From the NCBI RefSeq assembly GCF_900116625.1, contig NZ_FPBE01000005.1, forward strand, positions 113,729 to 177,728: a DNA stretch of 64,000 nt, in the 5' to 3' direction. The notes beneath the pieces were generated by a model. The model did no database searches, was not told the origin of the DNA, and saw only the letters and a program-made list of their open reading frames with translations. The DNA is from Idiomarina abyssalis. GTDB taxonomy: Bacteria > Pseudomonadota > Gammaproteobacteria > Enterobacterales > Alteromonadaceae. Shown piece after piece: positions 27,240 to 36,114 of this stretch (positions are counted from its first letter, which is position 1; each line of letters opens with the position of its first letter). Both the position numbers and the translations under genes were made by a program.

Positions 27240-28466
27240 GTGAGTCCTATAAAAAATAACCTCCTAAAAGATGCAACTAACGGCGCCATGCTAAGCAATA
27301 CCAAACTGCACCAGAAACTTGCCTTGCCCTTAATTATTCTCTCTCAATTACTGGGCACGTCCTTGTGGTTCAGCATTAACGGTGTCTGGCTTCCCTTGTC
27401 GGCAGAACAGCAACTCACTGAGTCAGACTTAGGCGCTCTAACTCTGGCCGTGCAGCTGGGTTTTATTATCGGCACTCTCACACTGGCACTAACCGGGCTG
27501 GCGGATCGCTACCGGGCCAGCCAGATTTTCCTGTTCTCAAGCATGGTTGGTGCAGTTGTTAATGCACTGTTTATCCTAACCGTTGATATTGCCAGCATCG
27601 CCTGGTTGCTGCGTTTTTTAACCGGGCTTTGTTTAGCCGGAATTTATCCAATGGGAATGAAACTGGTGATATCCTGGGTGCCCCGCTATGCAGGCAGCGC
27701 ACTTGCCTGGCTACTAGCCATGCTGACTCTGGGTACGGCTTTGCCGCACCTCATGCGCGGAATAACCCTGGACTTTTCCTGGCAGATCCCGCTGCTGGTA
27801 TCTTCGCTACTGGCATTGCTTGGCGGCCTCTTAGTAGGATGGCTTGGCAGTGGTCCTCATCTGCCGGCTACCGCGTCAGCTCATACGTTGCGCTCTGGCT
27901 TGCGCGCATTAACACGCCCCAAATTCAGAGCCGTTGCTGTCGGTTACTTTGGTCACTGCTGGGAGTTATACGCGTTCTGGATGTTAACACCGTTGCTAGT
28001 GTTGCAACCTCTAACCGCTCTTAACCTTCCTTTAAGCGCAGTACCCTGGCTGGCCTTTTTCATTATTGCTATTGGCAGCCTGGGCTGTATTGGCGGTGGT
28101 TTACTGACCAAACGGCTCCCGGGGCTAACCGTTGCCAGACTGGCATTATTCAGCTCCGGCAGCATTTGTTTGCTGTACCCTTTAATGACACAACTTCCCG
28201 CCTGGATACTTTTCGCTTTATTGCTGTTTTGGGGTCTTACGGTTATTGCTGACTCTCCGCAATTTTCAGCGCTGGCCGCTCATTTTGCACCCAAAGAAAA
28301 TGTTGGTTCTGCACTGGCCATAATGAATGCTATTGGTTTTTCATTAACACTACCGGCCATATGGCTAACCAGTAATTTGTGGTCTATACATAACGAATGG
28401 GTTACTTGGCTTCTGCTGCCCGGACCAATCATTGGTTTATGGGCAATGCGCAAGCTATCAGCATAG
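27240..28466 (+). CDS. MFS transporter
   Basis: About 390-408 residues with 12 predicted helices. The MFS loop motif between helices 2 and 3 appears as GLADRYRASQ, and the N-terminal helix is LIILSQLLGTSLWFSINGVW. The GTG at 27240 opens the longest frame. An ATG at 27288 (MLSNTKLHQKLALP) lies nearer the first helix and may be the true start; neither has a strong ribosome site. Substrate unknown. It is followed closely by a 35-codon membrane-protein gene. Confidence 0.87.
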   Translation: MSPIKNNLLKDATNGAMLSNTKLHQKLALPLIILSQLLGTSLWFSINGVWLPLSAEQQLTESDLGALTLAVQLGFIIGTLTLALTGLADRYRASQIFLFSSMVGAVVNALFILTVDIASIAWLLRFLTGLCLAGIYPMGMKLVISWVPRYAGSALAWLLAMLTLGTALPHLMRGITLDFSWQIPLLVSSLLALLGGLLVGWLGSGPHLPATASAHTLRSGLRALTRPKFRAVAVGYFGHCWELYAFWMLTPLLVLQPLTALNLPLSAVPWLAFFIIAIGSLGCIGGGLLTKRLPGLTVARLALFSSGSICLLYPLMTQLPAWILFALLLFWGLTVIADSPQFSALAAHFAPKENVGSALAIMNAIGFSLTLPAIWLTSNLWSIHNEWVTWLLLPGPIIGLWAMRKLSA

Positions 28467-28476
28467 AGAAGGCATT

Positions 28477-28584
28477 ATGGCCACTAAAATTAAAGACCAG
28501 CGTATTTATAAGTACGGCGTCATTGCTATCGTTTGCGTTGTTGCCGCTCTGGCATTTATTTTTGTTCTTGGACGCTTCGGGTAA
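28477..28584 (+). CDS. Small single-span membrane protein (35 residues)
   Basis: A 35-codon frame starting MATKIKDQRIYKYG, with a charged N-terminus and one hydrophobic helix (VIAIVCVVAALAFIFVLG), ending GRFG. It begins ten bases after the MFS stop with a good GAGAAGG ribosome site at the right spacing and ends 20 bases before the convergent YjbQ-type gene. Layout and composition suggest a real small protein, perhaps associated with the transporter. No homologue is recognised. Confidence 0.65.
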   Translation: MATKIKDQRIYKYGVIAIVCVVAALAFIFVLGRFG

Positions 28585-28604
28585 AGTTAGTACCCACCAA
28601 CCTC

Positions 28605-29027
28605 CTACTCCCCATGAAGCGTCAGAACAAGGGTTCGTGCGCCGCCATGGTCCCGATGCTCACAAAGATAAATACCCTGCCAGGTTCCAAGGTTTAAACG
28701 GCCATTTGTCACAGGAACGCTCAGACTGCTGCCAAGAATGCTCGATTTTAAATGTGCAGGCATATCGTCAGGCCCCTCAGACGTATGGCGATAATAAGGG
28801 GCATTTTCCGGTACCATTTCATTAAAATGGCTTTCAAAGTCCTGCCTAACCGTTGGGTCAGCGTTTTCATTAATGGTCAACGACGCAGAGGTGTGTCTAA
28901 TAAACGCATGCAATAAACCCACCTGAACCTGCCCAAGCTGCGATAAGGCCTGCTCAACCTCGCTGGTAATAAGGTGAAAACCTCGCGACCGGGCCCGTAA
29001 CTGAAGTTCCGTTTGTTTGATAAGCAT
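28605..29027 (-). CDS. YjbQ/UPF0047 family protein
   Basis: About 140 residues closely following E. coli Yjb[63 protein letters not shown] and the terminal LHGE. The three histidines of the conserved cluster are present. The chosen ATG at 29027 gives the same N-terminal length as E. coli; two upstream in-frame ATGs add a leader without similarity. Members show weak thiamin-phosphate-synthase-like activity; the physiological role is unsettled. Confidence 0.92.
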   Translation of the reverse strand: MLIKQTELQLRARSRGFHLITSEVEQALSQLGQVQVGLLHAFIRHTSASLTINENADPTVRQDFESHFNEMVPENAPYYRHTSEGPDDMPAHLKSSILGSSLSVPVTNGRLNLGTWQGIYLCEHRDHGGARTLVLTLHGE

Positions 29028-29113
29028 TTGTAAACCTGTTTGCTGTACCTGAAAGCTTGCCATATGCTTAGAGCATATCGAAAACAACGTCATAACTTAA
29101 AGGAATGATACTA

Positions 29114-29548
29114 ATGCGATACTTACTGATCGTTTTTACCCTTTTATTCAGCATAACAAGTTTAGCCCAAGAAAGTGTCGAAGAAGCCACCACAAAAGCC
29201 GTAAAAGCATTTCTGTACGGTGCCAGCATTAATTCTCCAAAAGCTCATGACCGGTTCTGGGCAGAAGAACTCACTTATACCAGCTCCAGCGGGAACCGCT
29301 TTGGTAAAGAGCACCTTATGTCCGGCATGAAAGACGCCAAAGCTAAAGACCCTGAAAAAGTAGAAGTTTGGTACGAGGCCGAAGACATTGAAGTAAAACA
29401 GTTTGGCGATACCGTGGTATTTAATTTCACACTAACCGCCGAAGAAGAAGGAAAAGTGACAAAATACTATTACAATACCGGTGTTTTAATTGAGCGTGAC
29501 GGACGCTGGCAGGCCGTCAACTGGAACGCAACTGAAGTCCCTGAATAA
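29114..29548 (+). CDS. Secreted SnoaL/DUF4440-like protein
   Basis: About 144 residues with a signal peptide (MRYLLIVFTLLFSITSLAQ). An NTF2-like alpha+beta cone domain follows, with GRWQAVNWNATEV at its C-terminal end. The ATG at 29114 is placed correctly after AAAGGA; another ATG three codons earlier is too close to it. Likely a periplasmic protein of unknown ligand or activity. It is followed 25 bases later by ppiC. Confidence 0.8.
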   Translation: MRYLLIVFTLLFSITSLAQESVEEATTKAVKAFLYGASINSPKAHDRFWAEELTYTSSSGNRFGKEHLMSGMKDAKAKDPEKVEVWYEAEDIEVKQFGDTVVFNFTLTAEEEGKVTKYYYNTGVLIERDGRWQAVNWNATEVPE

Positions 29549-29573
29549 AGCCAATAGCCACCGGAGGTAAAGA

Positions 29574-29852
29574 ATGGCACGAGCACACGCATTACATATT
29601 TTGGTCGAAACCAAAGACGAAGCCGAAAAGCTAAAAGAGCAACTTGCGCAGGGCGCTAAGTTTGCAGAGTTAGCACGTAAGCACTCACTTTGCCCCTCCG
29701 GCAAAAAAGGCGGCGATTTAGGCGAGTTTAATCGAGGCCAAATGGTTTCTGCTTTTGACAAAGTCGTGTTCGGCAAGCCCACTCTTGAAGTGCACGGGCC
29801 GGTCAAGACTCAGTTCGGCTGGCACTTAATTAAGACATTGTCCCGCAGCTAG
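29574..29852 (+). CDS. ppiC: Parvulin-type peptidyl-prolyl isomerase C
   Basis: 92-residue single-domain parvulin that isomerises peptidyl-proline bonds in the cytoplasm. It lines up end to end with E. coli Ppi[48 protein letters not shown] and [11 protein letters not shown]. The ribosome site is GGAGG. Possibly co-transcribed with the upstream secreted protein gene. Confidence 0.96.
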   Translation: MARAHALHILVETKDEAEKLKEQLAQGAKFAELARKHSLCPSGKKGGDLGEFNRGQMVSAFDKVVFGKPTLEVHGPVKTQFGWHLIKTLSRS

Positions 29853-29862
29853 CAAACCGTTT

Positions 29863-30333
29863 TTATTCTTGCTCCTCAACCGGGTCGGCGTCCTCTTTAC
29901 CGGTCTCGACATAAATAGCGATGCCTTCTCCGGTTTTATCGGTCAGTCCAAACGCTTTGCCCACACTGACACCAAACCCAACGTTCCCTGAGTAGCCTCC
30001 GGCACCGGTTCCCACATAAACGGAATTACCTTCTTTATCACCCGTTTTTTCAAGTAAAACCCCATTTGCGCCTACCTTAGCCGCCTCTTTTTTCAAGCGT
30101 TGCAAAACCGCCTCTACTTTAGCCTGTTCGCCAAAGCTCCAGGACGAGTCGCTGGTCGCTTCTATCAACGCAATTTCTTCGTAGCTTTCCGGCTTTTGTA
30201 AGTACACCTTCACCTGCTCTACCGGAATTTCAGGGCGAGCTTCGCCAATAAGTACTGAGGAAGAAGGTGATGCACAGCCTGCCAATAACAGCATGCCGCT
30301 TAGAGCCAGCCCAGAATAAAATGTATGTTGCAT
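29863..30333 (-). CDS. Lipoprotein of unknown function
   Basis: 156 residues. The signal sequence has the lipobox LLAGC with lipidated Cys20. The mature part contains VKVYLQKPESYEEIALIEA and KKEAAKVGANGVLL, a pattern seen in small YbjQ/Rcs-like or DUF4156-type lipoproteins, then a glycine-rich low-complexity stretch (GTGAGGYSGNVGFGVSVG) and an acidic tail. Envelope location is clear; function is not. Confidence 0.8.
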   Translation of the reverse strand: MQHTFYSGLALSGMLLLAGCASPSSSVLIGEARPEIPVEQVKVYLQKPESYEEIALIEATSDSSWSFGEQAKVEAVLQRLKKEAAKVGANGVLLEKTGDKEGNSVYVGTGAGGYSGNVGFGVSVGKAFGLTDKTGEGIAIYVETGKEDADPVEEQE

Positions 30334-30464
30334 AACACTACTCTCAGTTTTAATCGCTTACTTAATGAATAGCACAGAAGTGGCGATTTCACTCAACTCT
30401 TTCAATATCTTTAAGGAACCGTAAAATAGAAGAGATTAAGCATACCAACTGAACGGAGCGTTTT

Positions 30465-31070
30465 TTGCCTGATATTGACCTGATTAGCCGTCATTTTTTA
30501 GCACTGTACTTTCTCTTTATTGCGGTTCATTACGCAAGCACCGCCATTGGGCTTTCAAAGCGCACCGCACAAAGTCACATTCAGTATGGAGAAAAAGGCA
30601 GTGCTACCTGGTGGATAAGGCAGGTCTTTAACCTTTTTCGTGGAGCCATTTTAATTGTTTGTATTGCCCGCGTTTTCGTCCCTATAGACCCCTGGCTGGG
30701 CATTTTCGCCTCACTTTATAACCCCTGGGTTCTTTCCACTGGTATGGTCATTATGCTGGTGTCTCTGGGGCTCGTGAGCTACAACCATGCTTACATGAGA
30801 CAAGACTGGCGCTCAGGTATAGATTCCGATAGAAACCGGGCCTTGCTGACAAAAGGGCCTTTTTCACGCTCCCGAAACCCTATGTTTTTAGCCATTATGT
30901 TGGGACAAATTGGGTTATTTTTGACGCTGCCCAGCCTGTTTACACTCATCTGTCTGGCAATGGGCGTCGCAATGATACGCCTGCAAGCGGTAAAAGAAGA
31001 ACAAGCACTGAGTGAACTCTACGGTGAGGAATACCGGCAATACAAGAACCAGGTGCCGCGCTGGTTTTAA
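30465..31070 (+). CDS. Isoprenylcysteine carboxyl-methyltransferase-family membrane protein
   Basis: 201 residues with about five hydrophobic segments. The C-terminal region has GPFSRSRNPMFLAIMLGQIGLF and EEQALSELYGEEYRQYKNQVPRWF, cut here into key parts, which are the SAM-binding and terminal motifs of the ICMT/PEMT methyltransferase fold. The start is TTG at 30465, nine bases after GGAG, and no ATG is available nearby. Bacterial members methylate lipids or small thiols; the substrate is unknown. Confidence 0.82.
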   Translation: MPDIDLISRHFLALYFLFIAVHYASTAIGLSKRTAQSHIQYGEKGSATWWIRQVFNLFRGAILIVCIARVFVPIDPWLGIFASLYNPWVLSTGMVIMLVSLGLVSYNHAYMRQDWRSGIDSDRNRALLTKGPFSRSRNPMFLAIMLGQIGLFLTLPSLFTLICLAMGVAMIRLQAVKEEQALSELYGEEYRQYKNQVPRWF

Positions 31071-31075
31071 GTTCG

Positions 31076-32158
31076 TTAAGTTGTGCTGTGGGCTGAAGTT
31101 AAGGCAATATCATCGTAGCTGGCAACCACCGTATTCCTCCCGTCTGCTTTTGCCTTGTAAAGGTTTTTATCAGCAGTTTGCAGAAGAGTCTCAACAGTAT
31201 CCTTTTTATCGCGGCCCGAAGCTGTTGCAATGCCAATACTGACGGTCGCATTAATGTCATCCAATAGCGGCTGCTTATTGAGTCTTTCTACAATCCGGTT
31301 CGCAATATTTGCTGCCTTATCGCCATCAGTATCAGGACAAATAATCAAGAACTCTTCACCACCCCAGCGACCGACTAAATCACCCTCCCGGGTTGTCTCT
31401 TTCATTACATTGCCAATCGCCACCAATACTTTATCACCCGCAATGTGGCCATATTCATCATTAATGCGTTTGAAATGATCGACATCCAGCAACAATATCG
31501 ATGTAGGTTTTAAGTCTCGCTTCGAGGAGGCCAATAAGCTCTTTAAGCTATTATCTATGTGCAGGCGGTTAAAAATGCCCGTTAAAGGATCTGTTGTTGA
31601 GGTCTTTTGCAGTTGCTCATAAGCCTCACGCCGTGAGCGTTCATAATAACGAAACAGAAAAACCTGTGCGGTTGCAACTTCCACAAAATTAAAAAGAGCA
31701 CCTAAACTTAAATTTCCCGGAACACCAAGACCCAACAATTTATACAAAAACCAGCCGCAATAAGCGAATACCAGTCCCGTCACCCATGTACCGGCGGTTG
31801 GCCCCAGTAAGAAATAGGCAATCGGCGGTAAAATCGTAACCCACAGCAACGAATAATTTCGTCCTTCAGCCAAATGAATAAAAGCTAACAGGACGAAAAC
31901 CAAGGTTAGAGTCACTATCCACCCAGCCACTTTGAAATTACCACCACGGCTAACGTAAAAGTAGATAGCAGCGGCTAAAACAAAGCCGGAAAAGTCGTAT
32001 ATGGCAATATCGGCAGCATCAAAAAGCGTAATATTCAGCAAGCCAATTAAGCCGAAATAAATCAGCATAATCAGCAAAACACTATAAATCAGTGATACCT
32101 GGTGATATCTGGGATCATCAGCACCAATGGTCGGATGGTATTTACGCCAATATTTCAT
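31076..32158 (-). CDS. Membrane diguanylate cyclase (GGDEF)
   Basis: 360 residues. The N-terminal half has about six membrane helices (residues ~20-180), and the C-terminal half is a GGDEF domain. The active site is intact: TDPLTGIFNRLHID, LLDVDHFKRINDEYGHIAGD and RWGGEEFLIICP. The inhibitory RxxD site (REGD) lies five residues before GGEEF. This is the only apparently active diguanylate cyclase here, opposing the REC-EAL phosphodiesterase at 12.8-14.5 kb. The signal sensed by the membrane part is unknown. Confidence 0.94.
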   Translation of the reverse strand: MKYWRKYHPTIGADDPRYHQVSLIYSVLLIMLIYFGLIGLLNITLFDAADIAIYDFSGFVLAAAIYFYVSRGGNFKVAGWIVTLTLVFVLLAFIHLAEGRNYSLLWVTILPPIAYFLLGPTAGTWVTGLVFAYCGWFLYKLLGLGVPGNLSLGALFNFVEVATAQVFLFRYYERSRREAYEQLQKTSTTDPLTGIFNRLHIDNSLKSLLASSKRDLKPTSILLLDVDHFKRINDEYGHIAGDKVLVAIGNVMKETTREGDLVGRWGGEEFLIICPDTDGDKAANIANRIVERLNKQPLLDDINATVSIGIATASGRDKKDTVETLLQTADKNLYKAKADGRNTVVASYDDIALTSAHSTT

Positions 32159-32261
32159 AAGTCGCTTTTGCTGCTTTTTTCTTATGCTAGCGCGGTTTCA
32201 CAGTGATTGGAACTTATATGATCACGGGTTACTTAAGCCCTGACACTCAGTGAGTAGTTGA

Positions 32262-32295
32262 TATAAAAACGCACCACCTTGGTAAGGGTGGTGCG
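32262..32295 (-). terminator. Rho-independent terminator of the DUF885 gene
   Basis: Read on the minus strand, CGCACCACC pairs with GGTGGTGCG, followed by TTTTTATAT, about 40 bases after the DUF885 stop codon. One extra G bulges in the loop side. Confidence 0.85.
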
Positions 32296-32334
32296 CTGAA
32301 TAAGACACGGCTATTGCCGTTTTAAAGTCTACTT

Positions 32335-34203
32335 CTACGAGCTTTTCGTTTCACTAATGTAGTCGTTAACAAATTGCTCAAGTATGTTAAGTGGTACTGG
32401 GCCACTGCCAAGCACTACGTCATGGAACTCGCGAATATCGAACTTGTCGCCAAGTTCTGACTTCGCTTTTTCACGCAGCTCCAGAATTTTGTTCATACCA
32501 ATTTTGTAAGCCGTTGCCTGACCTGGCATAACAATATGACGCTCGACCATCTTCACTGCATCAGACTTGGCATTTGGGGTATTGGTCACATAGAAATCGA
32601 TACCCTCTTCGCGCGTCCACTTCTTGTCGTGAATACCGGTATCCACGACCAAACGAACCGCACGCCATAATTCCATTGCTAAGCGGCCAAAGTCAGAATA
32701 TGGGTCTTTATATAAGCCAATTTCTTTCGGCAGCTTTTCGGTATACAGTCCCCAACCCTCGCTGTAGGCGGTGTAGCGACCGAAGCGGCGGAACTTAGGA
32801 ATACCTTCCAGCTCTTGTTGAATAGCAATTTGCATATGGTGACCAGGAATACCTTCGTGGTAAGCCAGCGCTTCCATTTGATACGTTGGCATAGCCTCCA
32901 TATCGTACAGGTTGGCATAGTAAGTGCCTGGACGTGAGCCGTCCATTGAAGGTTGTTGGTAAAACGCCTTACCCGCAGACTTTTCGCGGAACGGTTCAAC
33001 CGCCTTCACGATAAGACCCGCTTTTGGCTTATTAATGAACAACTCATCCAAGCGTTCACGCATGTTATCGATGTACGCCGTTGCTTCATCCAGATAACGC
33101 TGACGACCTTCTTCCGTGTTCGGATAGATAAACTCGTCACTGTTGCGCATGTGGACAAAGAACTCTTGCAGCGAGCCTTCAAAACCAACTTCTTCCATAA
33201 TGGCGCGCATTTCTTCATGAATACGCTCCATTTCACTTAGGCCGATCTCATGGATTTCTTCTGCCGTTAAATCAGTCGTAGTAGTACGTTTCAAGGCATT
33301 ATTGTAGAACGCTTCACCGTCCGGGAACTTCCAGGCACCGTCTTTCGTCGTGGCCTGTTCGGCAATACCCTCTACCGCAGTAATTAAGTTTTCGTAAGCT
33401 GGTTTCACTGACTCTAACATCGCTTTTTTAGCGTCTGCGAGCAGCTGTTCACGCTGGCTTTCGTCGATTTCCAACTTATCCAGTTTGCCGGTGAAGTCGC
33501 CCCACAGTGCACTGGCTTCGCCATCGTCAAACGGTGCGCCGGTAATAATGTTTTTGCTGTCACTAATAACGTATGGGTAAACAAACTTAGGAGCGATAAT
33601 GCCTTTTTCAGCTCTCAACTCCAGGTTTTCCGCTAACTGTTCAAACAATTCCGGCAAGCCATTTAGACGCGAAATATAATCTTCAGCGTCATCAACACTG
33701 CTAATACCGTGTTGGTTGATCAGCAATGAAGCAACTTGCGAGTGCATACCAAACATTTGGTTAACCGGGTAGTTGTGATGGCGCCACTTAAAGTCAGCTA
33801 TGTCGTTTTCCAGACTCTGCTTCATGAGCATCCAGCTAATTTTGGTTTGCTCATTAAGCTTTGATTCGTCAATGGCTTTAACTTGCTCTAAATGTTTTTT
33901 GGTTAACGCCAAGTCTTCTTTGGCTTGCTCGTCAGAAATGTCATCCCACTTATCCTGGTCGTCTTTAATACCCAGATAAGACTGATACATTGGGCTGCGC
34001 ATGACATTTTCCATGAAAATGTCTTCAAACAGCTGATTGGCCTTTTCTGACTCGGTTTGCTCTGACTTTTGGTTGGTGTTTTCAGCGCTCGCCGTTTGCG
34101 TTTCTGCAGCTTTATTTGTTGTGCTGTCTTTTGCCGCATCTGAGCACGCAGTTGTCATTAGCACCAACGATACCGCCAGCGCAATTTTCTTATATTCAAA
34201 CAT
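32335..34203 (-). CDS. DUF885 lipoprotein (putative metallopeptidase)
   Basis: 622 residues. An N-terminal lipobox (LMTTAC, Cys20) is followed by a low-complexity Thr/Gln/Glu linker to about residue 55. The DUF885 domain spans the rest, with the family metal motif ALAYHEGIPGHHMQ near residue 460 and EGWGLYTEKLPKEIG after it. YHEGxPGHH is thought to supply zinc ligands, as in gluzincin-like peptidases. Likely an envelope-anchored peptidase; its substrate is unknown. A terminator follows. Confidence 0.9.
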   Translation of the reverse strand: MFEYKKIALAVSLVLMTTACSDAAKDSTTNKAAETQTASAENTNQKSEQTESEKANQLFEDIFMENVMRSPMYQSYLGIKDDQDKWDDISDEQAKEDLALTKKHLEQVKAIDESKLNEQTKISWMLMKQSLENDIADFKWRHHNYPVNQMFGMHSQVASLLINQHGISSVDDAEDYISRLNGLPELFEQLAENLELRAEKGIIAPKFVYPYVISDSKNIITGAPFDDGEASALWGDFTGKLDKLEIDESQREQLLADAKKAMLESVKPAYENLITAVEGIAEQATTKDGAWKFPDGEAFYNNALKRTTTTDLTAEEIHEIGLSEMERIHEEMRAIMEEVGFEGSLQEFFVHMRNSDEFIYPNTEEGRQRYLDEATAYIDNMRERLDELFINKPKAGLIVKAVEPFREKSAGKAFYQQPSMDGSRPGTYYANLYDMEAMPTYQMEALAYHEGIPGHHMQIAIQQELEGIPKFRRFGRYTAYSEGWGLYTEKLPKEIGLYKDPYSDFGRLAMELWRAVRLVVDTGIHDKKWTREEGIDFYVTNTPNAKSDAVKMVERHIVMPGQATAYKIGMNKILELREKAKSELGDKFDIREFHDVVLGSGPVPLNILEQFVNDYISETKSS

Positions 34204-34302
34204 GTGTGTGTTCTCCTGTTGTTGTGCTTAACTTGATAACGGTTGCAGCGCAGGATGTCAATTCGTGCGCGGTGGTAAGGTCTGTTGCTAAGGTCAACCG
34301 GC

Positions 34303-34722
34303 CTATTCAGCAGGGAAATAATAAACGCGGTGAATTAAGTTATTGGAAAACTCATAAACGGCCAGGCTTTTCTGCGAACGGAGCTCGCCGTTCCGGCGCC
34401 AGCTGGCCTCTTCCACAACGCTGATGCGACTGCCTAGCACAGTAAAGTCTTCTAATCGGCTTTGGCACGATGGACAAGACTTAAAGTAACCGCTCATCGC
34501 CTTAACCAAGCTTTCTTTACCACGGGTTTCAACCGTGATCTTGTCACCATTTACCGATAGCCACTGCACATCTTCAGTCACATATTGCGCCATTCGCTCA
34601 GCATTGTGGTCATTAAACGCAGCGACAAACTGCTCAACTTGTTCGAATCGGTTCGATTCTGCAAAACTAGGCACCGATAAAACAAAGCAGAAAAATATAA
34701 AGCAGTAACGTAGGTAACGCAT
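34303..34722 (-). CDS. Secreted NTF2/SnoaL-like protein
   Basis: 139 residues with a signal peptide (about 1-21, ending SFA). A small NTF2-like fold follows, starting FEQVEQFVAAFNDHNAERMAQYV and with GKESLVKAMSGYF in the middle. Two cysteines in SCPSCQS could form a disulfide. It lies 17 bases after a small conserved gene on the same strand. Function unknown. Confidence 0.78.
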   Translation of the reverse strand: MRYLRYCFIFFCFVLSVPSFAESNRFEQVEQFVAAFNDHNAERMAQYVTEDVQWLSVNGDKITVETRGKESLVKAMSGYFKSCPSCQSRLEDFTVLGSRISVVEEASWRRNGELRSQKSLAVYEFSNNLIHRVYYFPAE

Positions 34723-34739
34723 GATCAGTCCTTAACCCA

Positions 34740-35036
34740 TTATTGCAGGGTATGCTCACGGCGAGCTTCAATTTGTTTCGCTGGCAGCATACCACCAATG
34801 ATGGGTTCCAGCGCAGCCTGAACGTTTGCAATTAATTGACCAAATTCCGACAGCATAACCGCTTCATCGACTTGCTCATTGAATACCAGAGTTACCTTTA
34901 AACTCTGCGGAAAGCGCTGGTAATCCACGTCGTGCGTCAGCCAAATAAAGCCTTGATGCTCAAATTTGGCCTCTTCACACACACGGGTCAGCTCGCGGAT
35001 GATTTCTCGTTCGATTTTTTTGTCATTTTTTCGCAT
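34740..35036 (-). CDS. Conserved small cytoplasmic protein (often labelled Fis-like)
   Basis: About 98 residues starting MRKNDKKIEREIIRELTRVCEEA, with GFIWLTHDVDYQRFPQSLKVTLVF. The pattern is familiar in Vibrio, Shewanella and relatives, where it is sometimes annotated as a Fis-family regulator without good grounds. No helix-turn-helix is obvious. An upstream in-frame TTG at 35042 is better spaced from AGGA and could be the start. Function unknown. Confidence 0.72.
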   Translation of the reverse strand: MRKNDKKIEREIIRELTRVCEEAKFEHQGFIWLTHDVDYQRFPQSLKVTLVFNEQVDEAVMLSEFGQLIANVQAALEPIIGGMLPAKQIEARREHTLQ

Positions 35037-35091
35037 AAGCAAACTTTTTTTCCTGAGTGTATCGACAGTTAATTGCTAGTGCTAACGCGTC

Positions 35092-35124
35092 TTATGTATA
35101 AAAAAATCTATTTTCTATACATAA
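35092..35124. repeat. Inverted repeat in AT-rich intergenic DNA
   Basis: TTATGTATA and TATACATAA are perfect inverted copies 15 bases apart, with A and T runs that extend the pairing. It lies upstream of the small conserved gene and of a Fic remnant; possibly an operator or a cruciform-prone promoter element. Confidence 0.4.
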
Positions 35125-35175
35125 ACATCTCTTCATATATAATATTTACGATTATTTATATATATCGGTGTTAAT

Positions 35176-35382
35176 GCACAGAAAAGGCTAAAACTTATAT
35201 GTCAGCTTCACTATCACACTAAAATCGAGTTTGTCGTTGATGAACTTAGCGTTACGCGAATTACAGCGACAAAATACCTGGAGCAACTTGTTGAGCACGG
35301 CTTTCTGAAAAAACAACGCATTGGTCGTGCTAACTATTATATTAACGAGCCTTTATGCGCTCTTCTTGTGTCTCGAGGGTAG
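35176..35382 (+). pseudogene. C-terminal remnant of a Fic-family protein
   Basis: A 68-codon open stretch without its own credible start encodes LHYHTKIEFVVDEL, SVTRITATKYLEQLVEHG and KKQRIGRANYYINEPLCALL, then stops. This is the winged-helix tail found at the C-terminus of Fic/DOC AMP-transferases. The catalytic HPFxxGNGR domain is absent upstream, where only AT-rich DNA is found. A decayed toxin-type gene in otherwise core DNA, ending six bases before the LysE-type gene. Confidence 0.7.
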
Positions 35383-35387
35383 TTTTT

Positions 35388-36026
35388 CTAAAACCAATAC
35401 GGAATCACATCGACTAACAAACGGCCAGCGATCAGATACATTACCGCACTGATTAATGCATTGATAATACGCCACGTTTTTGGTTTATTCAGTTTGTTAG
35501 CGAGCTTTTTTGCAACAAATACCAATGTGTAAAACCACGTTGCGGAGGCACATAAAGCGCCGGCCACGAACCACGGTCTATAGGCTTGCTCAAGCCCGGC
35601 AGTAACGCCGCCGACCAGAACAACGGTGTCGATATAAACATGTGGGTTTAAAAATGTCATCGCAAAAGCCATCAATAATGCGCTTTTAAGCGATGTTCTT
35701 TTGCTTTCATTCTCGTCTACCGATAATCGACTTTCACCTTTTATTGCGGCCTTTAGCGCATTACTGCCATACCAAATTAAGAAAATGGCGCCCGCTAAGC
35801 TCAACACTTGCCCCCAGATGCTTTCAATCGAAAAAAGTGCGCCAACGCCGAACACGCCCGCCCCAATAAGTAGGATATCGCCAACAAAGCAAACGGTCGC
35901 CGCTGCAAATGGATGGTTATTGGTTAAGCCGGTTTTCAACAGAAAGGCATTCTGGCTACCAATTGCAATAATCAGCCCACCAGAAATCACGGCACCCATA
36001 ACGAATACACTGACAAACTCAAACAT
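35388..36026 (-). CDS. LysE/ArgO-type amino-acid exporter
   Basis: 212-residue inner-membrane protein with six helices. The LysE-family signature is clear: GLIIAIGSQNAFLLKTGL near the N-terminus, and FLNPHVYIDTVVLVGG in the middle. It exports basic amino acids, most often arginine or lysine. The ATG at 36026 is correctly spaced from AGGAAG; the GTG two codons upstream is too close. It is divergent from an XRE-cupin regulator that is its most likely controller. Confidence 0.92.
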   Translation of the reverse strand: MFEFVSVFVMGAVISGGLIIAIGSQNAFLLKTGLTNNHPFAAATVCFVGDILLIGAGVFGVGALFSIESIWGQVLSLAGAIFLIWYGSNALKAAIKGESRLSVDENESKRTSLKSALLMAFAMTFLNPHVYIDTVVLVGGVTAGLEQAYRPWFVAGALCASATWFYTLVFVAKKLANKLNKPKTWRIINALISAVMYLIAGRLLVDVIPYWF

Positions 36027-36114
36027 TATCACTTCCTGCGTTGTTCTAATCGTTTAAGTCAACGATAATGGAAATCATCGCCAGTTTAATATAAAGAAAC
36101 AAATAGTCAATATA

